Source: UBA1930 sp943368475 (lineage in GTDB: Bacteria > Bacteroidota > Bacteroidia > Chitinophagales > Chitinophagaceae). Taken from it: a DNA stretch of 64,000 bases. A program made the position numbers and the translations under genes. The notes under the pieces were generated by a model, which was given only the letters and a program-made list of their open reading frames with translations, did not search any database and was not told where the DNA came from. The stretch is taken from positions 1-64,000 of the forward strand of contig CALRLF020000005.1 of the NCBI GenBank assembly GCA_943368475.1. Reading direction: 5' to 3'. Every line of letters begins with the position of its first letter. The stretch's first letter is position 1. Below are positions 44,946-53,538 of the stretch, piece after piece.

Positions 44946-45256
44946 TTATACATGTATTTGGGGTCAAATTTAAAATTATGCCAATCAATTTCCATAACCA
45001 ATTTGTATAATTGCCCAACTAAGCACTCTTAAAATCTACAAATAGAAAAGGTTTAAACAGCTGCAATTGTCATTAATGCCAAAATACATACTTTTATGTA
45101 TTTTATACGCATTAAAAAAAGCAAGTTTTGCCAGACAAAATAAATGGTTAATATTGCCTGTCAAAAGAGAGAACTTCCAAACTAACGTTAGTTCGTAAGA
45201 ATTTGATTTACAATTGTTTGTTTATCTTCGAGTTGCTTGCAAAAAACTAAACAATC
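44946..45256. other. Divergent spacer between the RmlD-like gene and pfkA
   Basis: 311 bases without a credible gene. It holds a long imperfect hairpin (45074-45114) and a 14-base palindrome AACTAACGTTAGTT (45180-45193). A TATCTTCG at 45223-45230 preceding pfkA may be its -7 element. Confidence 0.5.
45074..45114. promoter_or_regulatory. Long hairpin / operator candidate upstream of pfkA
   Basis: AAAATACATA-CTTT-TATGTATTTT is a perfect 10-base inverted repeat (45081-45104), nested in TAATGC (45074-45079) and GCATTA (45109-45114). There is no T tract in the pfkA direction, so a terminator is less likely than a regulator site. Confidence 0.4.
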
Positions 45257-46240
45257 ATGGAAAAAAAAGTAAAAAATATAGGGGTTTTAACATCGGGTGG
45301 CGACAGCCCTGGAATGAATGCCGCAGTTAGAGCAGTCGTAAGAACTGGATTGTATCATGGTCTTGGAGTTTATGGAGTAATGAGGGGTTATGCGGGCATG
45401 ATAGATGATGATATTATTGAAATGAGTGGCCGCAGTGTTGCTAATATTATACAAAGAGGTGGTACCATTTTAAAAACTGCTAGAAGTAAAGAATTTTTAG
45501 AACCCGCTGGTCGCCAAAAAGCGTATGAAAATCTCAAAAAAAGGGGTATCGATGGCTTGGTAGTAATTGGTGGCGATGGTAGTTTTAGAGGTGCACAAAG
45601 ATTTAGCAACGAATTTGATATACCCTGTATTGGTTTACCAGGAACAATTGATAAAGACATTGCTGGTAGTGATACCACCATTGGTTTTGATACAGCTGTT
45701 AATACTGCTGTACAAGCTATAGACAAGATTAGAGATACCATGGATGCCCATGATAGATTATTTATTGTTGAAGTGATGGGTCGTGACGCAGGTTATATTG
45801 CATTACACAGTGGAATTGCAACAGGAGCAGAAAATATTCTAATTCCAGAAACAAAAACCGATATGGAAGACATCATTTCTTCTTTAACTGAAAAAGAAAA
45901 AAGAAAGAAATTAGTAAACCTCATTGTAGTTGCAGAAGGTGACGAATTTGGCGGTGCAGATCAGGTTGCAAAAATTGTTAAAGAACGTTTACCAAATGCA
46001 GATGTACGGGTTTGTGTATTAGGACATATACAACGTGGCGGTTCTCCAACTTGTGAAGATCGTTTAGTGGCTAGCCACATGGGTTATTATGCAGTTGAAA
46101 GTTTAATTTTAGGAAGAAGAAATGTAATGATTGGAGTAATCAATAATAAAATACATTACACCCCATTAGATAAAGCTGTAAAAGAAAAACAAAAAATTGG
46201 ACAAGAGTGGATGAAGATTGTAAAAATATTAGCATCTTAA
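45257..46240 (+). CDS. pfkA: ATP-dependent 6-phosphofructokinase
   Basis: Commits fructose 6-phosphate to glycolysis. ATP-binding TSGGDSPGMNAAVRA is at 12-26, GGDGSFRGA near 104-112 and the catalytic block GTIDKDIAGSD near 129-139. The Gly at position 108 (GGDGS) is the residue typical of ATP-using rather than PPi-using enzymes. 327 residues, standard. It is 26 bases upstream of pyruvate kinase, so the two irreversible glycolytic steps form an operon. The regulatory spacer upstream has two palindromes. Confidence 0.95.
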   Translation: MEKKVKNIGVLTSGGDSPGMNAAVRAVVRTGLYHGLGVYGVMRGYAGMIDDDIIEMSGRSVANIIQRGGTILKTARSKEFLEPAGRQKAYENLKKRGIDGLVVIGGDGSFRGAQRFSNEFDIPCIGLPGTIDKDIAGSDTTIGFDTAVNTAVQAIDKIRDTMDAHDRLFIVEVMGRDAGYIALHSGIATGAENILIPETKTDMEDIISSLTEKEKRKKLVNLIVVAEGDEFGGADQVAKIVKERLPNADVRVCVLGHIQRGGSPTCEDRLVASHMGYYAVESLILGRRNVMIGVINNKIHYTPLDKAVKEKQKIGQEWMKIVKILAS

Positions 46241-46266
46241 TTTTAACTAACTTGAAATAAAAAAAT

Positions 46267-47757
46267 ATGAGCAAAAACATCACAAAATATTTACACAAGC
46301 AAATGGATAAAGAAGCAGGCATAGACCATGTAATGCACAGAACTAAAATTGTTGCAACAGTTGGCCCAGCTTGCGATACACACGAAAAATTATTAGAATT
46401 GGTAAGAGCTGGTGTAAACGTATTTCGTTTAAACTTCTCTCATGGAACACATGAAGATAAAGCAGCAATTATAGAGCATATTCGAAACATCAACAGCACA
46501 CAACCTTTTAATATTTCTATCTTAGCCGATTTACAAGGACCTAAATTAAGAGTAGGTGAAATAGAGAACAATTATTTAGAAGTAAAAGCTGGTGATATAC
46601 TAACTTTTACAAACGAAAAATGTGTTGGTACTTTAGAAAAAATATATGTAAGCTACCCCAACCTTGCTGGTGATGTAAAAGTGGGTAACTTAATTATGAT
46701 TGATGATGGTAAGATTGAAGTGAAAGTTGTAGACATTACTAAAGAAAAAGATGTTAAAGTAATGGTTACATTAGGTGGTGTAATTTCCTCTAAAAAAGGT
46801 ATCAATTTACCCGATACCAAAATTTCTCTTCCTGCTTTAACTGATAAAGATTTAGCTGATTTAGAATTTATCATTGAACAAAAATGTGATTGGGTTGCAC
46901 TAAGTTTTGTTCGTAGTGTAAAAGATATTGTGATTTTGAGAAGCAAATTAATGGAGAAAAAAAGCAAAACTAAAATCATTGCTAAAATAGAAAAACCCGA
47001 AGCTCTTGTAAATATCAGAGATATTATTGTAGAAAGCGATGCAATTATGATTGCCCGTGGTGATTTGGGTGTTGAGCTTCCAGTTGAACAAGTGCCTTTA
47101 ATTCAACGTGAGTTAATTCGCAAATGTATTCACCGTGCAAAACCAGTAATTGTGGCAACACAAATGATGGAAAGCATGATCGATAGAGTAAAACCAAACA
47201 GAAGTGAGATTACCGACGTTGCTAATGCTGTACTTGAAGGTGCAGATGCTGTAATGTTAAGTGGTGAAACTGCTGCTGGTAATCATCCAGCATTGGTGGT
47301 AGAAACCATGCGTAAAATTATTCGTCAGGTAGAGCAAACTGAATATCGTTACAATAGAGAACAGGATTTAATGCCTCAACCCCACTCTCCCTCTTTTTTA
47401 AGCGATGCCATTTGTTACAATGCCTGTAAAATTGCAAGAGACGTAAATGCAGAAGCATTAATTGGCATGACGCAAAGTGGTTATACTGCTTTTATGCTAA
47501 GTAGTTTCCGTCCAAAATCACCGCTATACATTTTCTCTAAAGAAAGAAGTTTAATCAATCAGCTAAGTTTAAGCTGGGGCGTAAGAGCTTTTTATTACGA
47601 CGAAGAAGAAAGTGTAGATGATATTGTAACCGATCAAATTGGCATTTTAAAAGAGAGAGGTTTCTTAAAAACGGATGATGTAGTAATTAATACAGGAAGT
47701 ACACCTGTTCATTTACATCTTCCTACCAATATGATTAAAATTACTAAAGTAGAGTAA
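46267..47757 (+). CDS. pyk: Pyruvate kinase
   Basis: Final step of glycolysis, phosphoenolpyruvate to pyruvate with ATP formation. RTKIVATVGPACD near 26-38 opens the barrel. The active site shows NFSHGTHED near 58-66 and KIEKPEALVNI near 239-249, with MIARGDLGVELP near 259-270. The pattern VIVATQMMESMI near 296-307 follows. The C-terminal domain from about 370 holds the allosteric region. 496 residues with an N-terminal extension of about 25. It is the second gene of the pfkA operon, followed by a terminator. Confidence 0.95.
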   Translation: MSKNITKYLHKQMDKEAGIDHVMHRTKIVATVGPACDTHEKLLELVRAGVNVFRLNFSHGTHEDKAAIIEHIRNINSTQPFNISILADLQGPKLRVGEIENNYLEVKAGDILTFTNEKCVGTLEKIYVSYPNLAGDVKVGNLIMIDDGKIEVKVVDITKEKDVKVMVTLGGVISSKKGINLPDTKISLPALTDKDLADLEFIIEQKCDWVALSFVRSVKDIVILRSKLMEKKSKTKIIAKIEKPEALVNIRDIIVESDAIMIARGDLGVELPVEQVPLIQRELIRKCIHRAKPVIVATQMMESMIDRVKPNRSEITDVANAVLEGADAVMLSGETAAGNHPALVVETMRKIIRQVEQTEYRYNREQDLMPQPHSPSFLSDAICYNACKIARDVNAEALIGMTQSGYTAFMLSSFRPKSPLYIFSKERSLINQLSLSWGVRAFYYDEEESVDDIVTDQIGILKERGFLKTDDVVINTGSTPVHLHLPTNMIKITKVE

Positions 47758-47776
47758 TACAAATAACGATTCAAGT

Positions 47777-47810
47777 AAATCCCTGTTAATTGTTTTAACA
47801 GGGATTTTTT
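47777..47810 (+). terminator. Rho-independent terminator after pyk
   Basis: AAATCCCTGTTAA pairs with TTAACAGGGATTT around a short loop, then T residues. Confidence 0.9.
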
Positions 47811-47876
47811 ATTTGCAGTTAATTTTTAACAGCTATCACTTCTACTCAACTTAACAAGAAACCTTAGATTTGCCAC

Positions 47877-48881
47877 ATGAAAATTTCGAATGAAACAAAA
47901 GTTGGAGCTCTTACTTCCATTGCAATTGTAATGATGATTTTAGGCTTCAACTTTTTAAAAGGTAAAAGTTTATTTAAAACAGGCAATTTTATTTATGCCG
48001 ATTTTCAAGATACCAAAGGATTAATGGTTTCTAATCCAGTTTTTTCAAAAGGTTTTCAAATTGGTAGTATTTACGAAATTGAAAATACTGATGCTTCTTT
48101 AAAAACAATTCGAGTTGCAATTAAACTAAATCAGGCTTTTCAAATACCTAACAATTCTGTTGCTATTATTAATAGTAATCCATTGGGTTCGTCTAGTATA
48201 AATATTCAGCTTGGAAATTCGACTACATTTTTAAATAGTAATAGTGTCATAACAACTAAAGAAGACGGCGGTATACTTGCAGAAATTTCAAGCAATCTTA
48301 ATCCAGCAATTATACAAATAAAATCTACTTTTCAGTCGTTAGATTCTGCTCTTAAAAACTTTAATTCATTGTTTAATCAAGAGGTAAAAACAAATTTTCA
48401 GGCAACAATTGCTAATATAAATAAAGTGACATCCTCTTTAGAAGCAAGTACAAAATCTATCGAACAAATGCTCTCACAACAAAGTGGAAGCATTGCACAA
48501 AGCATGAATAATGTAAGCAGCTTTACTAAAAATTTATCGGCCAACAACGATAAAATTACCAACACGATTAACAATCTCGAAACCACCACAAAAAACTTAT
48601 CTAAAGCCGATCTAACTGGCTCAGTAACCAGCTTAAAACAGTCTATTGAAAAGCTAAATGGATTGCTGAATAAAATAGATAGTAAAGATGGTTCTTTGGG
48701 GTTATTACTAAATGATAAAACATTATACAACAACCTTACCAACACAGCAAGAAGTGCCAATATTTTATTAGACGATTTAAAAACACATCCAAAGAGATAT
48801 GTAAATATTTCAGTGTTTGGTAAAAAAGACAAAAGCACACCTTTAACTGCTCCATTAAACGACTCATCAAGCAAACATTAA
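47877..48881 (+). CDS. MCE-domain (MlaD-like) lipid transport protein
   Basis: One N-terminal membrane anchor (about 10-26), then an MCE domain at about 36-115 with DTKGLMVSNPVFSKGFQIG (19 residues near 46-64), and a long periplasmic alpha-helical tail. MlaD-type proteins form hexameric rings that carry phospholipids between membranes, usually with an MlaE permease and MlaF ATPase; neither is adjacent. The tail from about 150 to 280 is rich in Asn, Ser and Thr with coiled-coil character. Its stop codon overlaps the start of the next gene by one base, so it is coupled to the OstA-like protein. Confidence 0.85.
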   Translation: MKISNETKVGALTSIAIVMMILGFNFLKGKSLFKTGNFIYADFQDTKGLMVSNPVFSKGFQIGSIYEIENTDASLKTIRVAIKLNQAFQIPNNSVAIINSNPLGSSSINIQLGNSTTFLNSNSVITTKEDGGILAEISSNLNPAIIQIKSTFQSLDSALKNFNSLFNQEVKTNFQATIANINKVTSSLEASTKSIEQMLSQQSGSIAQSMNNVSSFTKNLSANNDKITNTINNLETTTKNLSKADLTGSVTSLKQSIEKLNGLLNKIDSKDGSLGLLLNDKTLYNNLTNTARSANILLDDLKTHPKRYVNISVFGKKDKSTPLTAPLNDSSSKH

Positions 48882-50509
48882 TGTTTAAATATTTACGTTT
48901 CGTTTTTCTTACTGTATCAATACTTGTACTTGCTGTAAAAACACAAGCTCAACAACGTGTAGATACATTACATGCAGGAAAAATTTTAAATGTAATTTTT
49001 GCCGATAGAATGAACTTTCAAAAACTTGATTCTGGAAGTCAGTTTGTTTCTTTAGCTGGTAATGTAAAAGTGAGTCAGGGCAAAACATTGTTTTATGCAG
49101 ATAGTGCTGTACTGAACCAAAAATTAAATACACTGGAATCATTTGGCCATGTACACATTAACGATGCTGACAGCATTCATACCTATGCAGATTACCTTAA
49201 ATATTTAGGCAAAGAAAAAAAAGCCTACCTCAAAAAAAATGTTCGTTTAACCGATGGCAAAGGAGTTTTAACAACTGAAGAATTAGAGTACGATGTAAAC
49301 ACTAAAATTGGTACCTATTTAAAAAATGGTAAAGTAGTAAATGGCAAAACGGTACTAACTAGTAAAGAAGGTTATTATTATGGCGAAACAAGAGATGTGT
49401 ATTTTAAAAACAAAGTTGTTTTAACCGACCCAGGGTACAAAATTTATACAGATACACTTTTGTATAATACCTATACCAATGTGGCAACTTTCGTTTCACA
49501 AACAAGAATTATAACAGAAAGCAGAAAAATAAAAACCAGAGATGGTTATTATGACTTAAAAAATAAGAAAGCCTACTTTGGTAAACGTCCTGAAATTGAA
49601 GACAGTACAGGAACCCTTAAAGCAAATGAAGTTGCTTTTAATGATAGTACAGGTAAAGCAGAGTTTAAAGGCGATGTTGTTTACAAAGGAAAAGACAGTG
49701 CAAGTGGTTATGATTTAATAACGAATAAATTAGAAACTGATAGTAAGAAAGGATCTTTCAGAGCAACAGAATCGCCTATCCTATTAATTAAGCAAGGCAA
49801 AGATTCAGTTTTCGTAAGAGCCGATACATTGTATTCTGCTAGGCTTTCAGATTTATTGAAAGAAAGAAAAGTAAACAATGTACGAGATAGTGTGGCAGGC
49901 ACTTTTGTACAAATTGCAAAAAGCGATAAAGACTCTACATCAGATAAATTTTTTGAAGCTTATGCACATGTAAGAATTTATTCAGATTCGATGCAAGCCG
50001 TTGGCGATAGTTTATTTTACAGTTTAAAAGACTCCGTTTTCCGTTTGTTTAAAACCCCAATTGCTTGGGCACAGGAAAATCAAATTACTGGAGACACCAT
50101 TTATTTATACATGCAAAATAAAAAACCCGAAAAAATAAAAGTCTGGGAAAACGCAATGGCCATAAGTCATGCAGGTAGTATTTATTACAATCAGGTAAGT
50201 GGTAAAACAATCAATGCATTTTTCAATGATGGTAAAATTGATTATTTAAAAAGTAAAGGCAGCCCTGCTGAAAGTGTTTACTATGGAGTAGATGATTTTG
50301 GAAAATTCTTTGGTGTAAATAAAGCTACATCTGATGTTATTGATATGTACTTTAAAGATGGCAAGCCACACAAAGTAGTTTTTAGAAATAAGCTAGAAGG
50401 CACAACATATCCTATGCGTCAGGTTGACCATGAATCTATTAAAATTAGAGGTTTTAAGTGGTTGGAAGAAAGACGACCCAAATCTAAATTCGAAATCTTA
50501 ACCAATTAA
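48881..50509 (+). CDS. OstA-like (LptA-fold) periplasmic protein
   Basis: Signal peptide at residues 1-23 (cleavage after TQA). The rest is a run of beta-jellyroll repeats of the OstA/LptA type: LAGNVKVSQGKTLFYADSA (19 residues near 52-70) opens the first, and similar 'ADSAV/DTLLYNT/ADTLYSA' units recur to about 420. LptA-family proteins bridge lipopolysaccharide from inner to outer membrane. 542 residues is larger than LptA and typical of the Bacteroidota 'OstA-like' class. It is coupled to the MCE protein upstream; NhaA follows after three bases. Confidence 0.85.
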   Translation: MFKYLRFVFLTVSILVLAVKTQAQQRVDTLHAGKILNVIFADRMNFQKLDSGSQFVSLAGNVKVSQGKTLFYADSAVLNQKLNTLESFGHVHINDADSIHTYADYLKYLGKEKKAYLKKNVRLTDGKGVLTTEELEYDVNTKIGTYLKNGKVVNGKTVLTSKEGYYYGETRDVYFKNKVVLTDPGYKIYTDTLLYNTYTNVATFVSQTRIITESRKIKTRDGYYDLKNKKAYFGKRPEIEDSTGTLKANEVAFNDSTGKAEFKGDVVYKGKDSASGYDLITNKLETDSKKGSFRATESPILLIKQGKDSVFVRADTLYSARLSDLLKERKVNNVRDSVAGTFVQIAKSDKDSTSDKFFEAYAHVRIYSDSMQAVGDSLFYSLKDSVFRLFKTPIAWAQENQITGDTIYLYMQNKKPEKIKVWENAMAISHAGSIYYNQVSGKTINAFFNDGKIDYLKSKGSPAESVYYGVDDFGKFFGVNKATSDVIDMYFKDGKPHKVVFRNKLEGTTYPMRQVDHESIKIRGFKWLEERRPKSKFEILTN

Positions 50510-50512
50510 AAA

Positions 50513-51742
50513 ATGATTGGTGTACTTAAAAATAAATTTCTACATCCACTAAGAGAGTTTATACACGATAGTCGTTCTATTGGTATTATTTTGCTTAGTT
50601 GTACGTTCGTTTCTTTGATTGTTGCCAATATTCCCTACCTCTCTCAAGGTTACCAGCATTTTTGGGAAACCAGTTTCGATGGCACCACAAATCATCATAT
50701 ACATTTTGGATGGCTGAATTTGCCCAACTCAGTTTTATTGGTAATTAATGATTTTTTGATGGCCTTCTTCTTTTTTCTTGCGGGAATGGAAATTAAAAGA
50801 GAATTGGTTTGCGGCGAATTGTCTTCTTTAAAAAAATCTTTACTACCAATTTTCGCTGCAGTTGGAGGAATGCTAATGCCAGCAATTGTTTATGCCCTTT
50901 TTAATAAAGGCAATAGCAACTATATACAAGGCTGGGCAATACCAACAGCAACTGATATTGCTTTTACATTGGGAGTGGCTTCTTTATTAGGAAAAAAAGT
51001 TCCTGTTGCCCTTAAAATTTTCATTACAGCATTGGCAATTATCGACGATTTAGGAGCAATTATAGTAATTGCATCATTTTATGGTGCCTCCATTCAAGCC
51101 ATATATTTATTGAGTTGCATTTTGATATTATTGGTCATCTATTTTTTGAATAAACAAAAAATTAAGTTTGGTTTAATGCATATTTTATTAGGATTGATTT
51201 TATGGTATTGCATGTATAACTCTGGTATTCATGCAACAGTTGCAGGAGTGTTATTTGCTTTAATGATACCAACAAAATTATTGGCACCATTCGAACTGAA
51301 ATTGCATGCACCAATTTACTTTTTTATTATGCCAATTTTTGCATTAGCCAATACAGCAATTGTTTTTCCAAACAATTTAGGTGCAGCTTTGGGGGGAACA
51401 TTAAGTTGGGGAATTATTTTAGGTTTATTATTGGGTAAACCATTAGGTATTTGCCTTACATCATACATATTGGTTAAGCAAAAAATAGTTCACTTACCCA
51501 GCAATACCAATTGGTATCAAATGATTGGTGCAGGGCTACTTTGTGGTATTGGATTTACGATGAGTATATTCATTGCTACATTAGCATTTAATACACCCAA
51601 CGAACAGAATATTTCTAAAATTTCTGTTCTAATTGCGTCTATTACAGCAATGATTTTAGGGTTTGTTTGGTTGAGATTTTCCAAGGCAACCAATAATACA
51701 AGTTTAGAAGAAATTTCGGAAGAAACAAACGAATACAAATAA
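50513..51742 (+). CDS. nhaA: Na+/H+ antiporter NhaA
   Basis: An inner-membrane antiporter with about twelve helices. The transport motif IIDDLGAIIVIA near 177-188 contains the two adjacent aspartates, and GWAIPTATDIAFTLG near 141-155 is the assembly-loop helix pair. AFFFFLAGMEIKRELV near 83-98 is another family hallmark. 409 residues with a charged C-terminal tail (SLEEISEETNEYK). It is the last gene of the MlaD-like/OstA-like transcript, converging on the YhhN gene. Confidence 0.93.
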   Translation: MIGVLKNKFLHPLREFIHDSRSIGIILLSCTFVSLIVANIPYLSQGYQHFWETSFDGTTNHHIHFGWLNLPNSVLLVINDFLMAFFFFLAGMEIKRELVCGELSSLKKSLLPIFAAVGGMLMPAIVYALFNKGNSNYIQGWAIPTATDIAFTLGVASLLGKKVPVALKIFITALAIIDDLGAIIVIASFYGASIQAIYLLSCILILLVIYFLNKQKIKFGLMHILLGLILWYCMYNSGIHATVAGVLFALMIPTKLLAPFELKLHAPIYFFIMPIFALANTAIVFPNNLGAALGGTLSWGIILGLLLGKPLGICLTSYILVKQKIVHLPSNTNWYQMIGAGLLCGIGFTMSIFIATLAFNTPNEQNISKISVLIASITAMILGFVWLRFSKATNNTSLEEISEETNEYK

Positions 51743-51744
51743 CG

Positions 51745-52443
51745 CTACCCCTTCAAATATTTAGTAAATCCTTGAGCCATTAAACATTGAGCATAGCCAT
51801 ATGTAATCATAACAATTACTTGTAAAAAATCTACATCTACATACTTGAATTTAAAAATAGCCAAAGTGGCATCAGAGGCCATAAACAAAATGGCTCCTGG
51901 AATGAAATATTGGACAGCTAAATTTCTTTTACCCCTATTAGAAATAATATTAGCAGCAAAAACAGCCATTGCTCCAATAACCAATCCATAAACATAAACT
52001 GGTACTTTAAATTGAGGAACTAAATCTAAATCGCTGTGTAAAAATTTATATAGTTGGTAATAAATACCAGCAATAATTAATAAACTAATAATGCTTACTT
52101 CATAACTCTGCGTTTCGGCTATAGGATGAACTCTATAAAAAAATATGGAGTAAAATATATGTGTTGCCATAAATGCAATCATGCCCCAAATAAAAAAAGT
52201 ATCCCCATCTTGCAGTAAAAGAATATCACCAACCCAAGCAAACAGCATCCCTAAAAACACCAAAGTTTTAGAGCGTATGAAATGTTTTTTTCTGGCATTA
52301 GCAAACACATAATACATTAACAATGGCAATAGCATCATTTTTGCGTAAGTATGATAATCATACTTTTGTTCATATAGAAAATAACAATCGGCAAAAAGAA
52401 TCATCCAAAAAAGTATAATTCCGTTTTTCTTTAGTATTTGCAT
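51745..52443 (-). CDS. Lysoplasmalogenase-like YhhN family membrane protein
   Basis: 232 residues with about eight hydrophobic helices. The family block FLGMLFAWVGDILLL near 63-77 (conserved GD) and FMASDATLAIFKF near 187-199 (conserved D) match YhhN/TMEM86, which hydrolyse lysoplasmalogens. Activity in this organism is not established. A single gene, two bases from the convergent nhaA stop. Confidence 0.8.
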   Translation of the reverse strand: MQILKKNGIILFWMILFADCYFLYEQKYDYHTYAKMMLLPLLMYYVFANARKKHFIRSKTLVFLGMLFAWVGDILLLQDGDTFFIWGMIAFMATHIFYSIFFYRVHPIAETQSYEVSIISLLIIAGIYYQLYKFLHSDLDLVPQFKVPVYVYGLVIGAMAVFAANIISNRGKRNLAVQYFIPGAILFMASDATLAIFKFKYVDVDFLQVIVMITYGYAQCLMAQGFTKYLKG

Positions 52444-52567
52444 TGTAAAATTTTAATATTTCGCATAAGCCAGCTTTTGCGAAAATAACCTGCTTTGCTT
52501 TGTTCCTGAAATTTTTTTAATAAGATAAACCAGGAATAATAAAAATTGAACCCATTACTTTTGTACC

Positions 52568-52894
52568 ATGCTTACAAAAATGGAAGAAGATTTTTTAGAA
52601 TACTGGGCCAGTAACCGTATCAAGCAAAAAAAAAATACCAAACAGTTTATCATTGGTTTAACTGCAGGTTTAGCTATAAGTTTCAGTTTGTTTATTTTCA
52701 TTTTTTCTGGTTGGTATCAAAGAGCAACAATGGTTGCCAACAGCAAACTCAACCCTACTTTATTTGCTATTATTATCATTATTATTTCTGTTTTCATGGC
52801 GTATTTTTACCGAAATTTTAAATGGGAACAGCAGGAGCAACAATATTTAGAAGTACTTGCAAAAAAGAAAAAACTTAGCGAAAGCAGCAACTAA
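52568..52894 (+). CDS. Small membrane protein, hypothetical
   Basis: 108 residues with two membrane helices (about 27-46 and 66-82) and charged ends; the C-terminal QQEQQYLEVLAKKKK is helical. No family recognised. The frame has Mets at 1 and 5; a TACTTTTG -7 element at 52556-52563 would place the transcript start near 52570, which favours the second Met (base 52580). It precedes an FKBP lipoprotein gene by 42 bases. Confidence 0.6.
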   Translation: MLTKMEEDFLEYWASNRIKQKKNTKQFIIGLTAGLAISFSLFIFIFSGWYQRATMVANSKLNPTLFAIIIIIISVFMAYFYRNFKWEQQEQQYLEVLAKKKKLSESSN

Positions 52895-52936
52895 ACATCT
52901 ATTACAGTCCATATAAAAACTAAGCAGCACCAAAAA

Positions 52937-53407
52937 ATGAAAAAAACAATCGTACTTACTCTTTTCTCAATTATCTTATTATTCAATTCCTGTTCAAAAG
53001 AAGATTCTGGATGTGTTCAAAACCCAATAGCGGCCGAAAAAGCCGATATGATAAAGTTTTGCACCGATAATGGTATTACGTATACAGAACACAGTTCTGG
53101 ACTTTTGTACCAAATTATTAATCCAGGCTCCTCGATTACTCCAACACAAGATTCTAGAGTGTTCATGTTTTATACTGGAAAATTAATGAATGGAACAACA
53201 TTCGAATATCAATCAGATCCAACTCAAACCGGCTGGACTTTAAAACAGCTAATTGAAGGATGGAGAATTGGGGTTCCATTAATACAAAAAGGTGGAAGAA
53301 TTAAGCTAGTTATACCATCTTCTTTAGCTTATGGATGTACAGGTGCTGGTTCAATTCCATCAAACTCTCCATTATATTTCGAGATTGGCTTAACCGATGT
53401 TCAGTAA
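52937..53407 (+). CDS. FKBP-type peptidyl-prolyl isomerase lipoprotein
   Basis: A lipoprotein: the lipobox LLFNSC ends at Cys19. The FKBP domain at about 60-155 shows VFMFYTGKLMNGTTFE near 75-90, VPLIQKGGRIKLVIPSSLAYG split over 115-135 and YFEIGL near 149-154. It would assist folding of periplasmic or outer-membrane proteins. The catalytic tyrosines of the FKBP pocket are recognisable, but activity is not certain. 156 residues. A terminator follows. Confidence 0.88.
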   Translation: MKKTIVLTLFSIILLFNSCSKEDSGCVQNPIAAEKADMIKFCTDNGITYTEHSSGLLYQIINPGSSITPTQDSRVFMFYTGKLMNGTTFEYQSDPTQTGWTLKQLIEGWRIGVPLIQKGGRIKLVIPSSLAYGCTGAGSIPSNSPLYFEIGLTDVQ

Positions 53408-53423
53408 TTAACCCTTTATACAC

Positions 53424-53455
53424 AAGCCCTGCATTTAAAAAACAGGGCTTTTTTT
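53424..53455 (+). terminator. Rho-independent terminator
   Basis: AAGCCCTG pairs with CAGGGCTT around an A-rich loop, then T residues (53451-53455). Confidence 0.85.
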
Positions 53456-53481
53456 ACTGATTTTTACATATTCCATTCCCC

Positions 53482-53489
53482 TATCTTTG
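53482..53489 (+). promoter_or_regulatory. -7 element of the secDF promoter
   Basis: TATCTTTG is an exact match to TAnnTTTG. It places the transcript start near 53496 and makes the first in-frame ATG (53503) too close to be the usual start. Confidence 0.5.
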
Positions 53490-53538
53490 CCATCCCATTA
53501 AAATGGGGTTAACATTTTTTTGTAAAACCGTTACTAAT

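Noticed and set aside
53503..53538. Upstream start for secDF
   Set aside because: It is only about seven bases after the predicted transcript start; the conserved protein begins at 53539.
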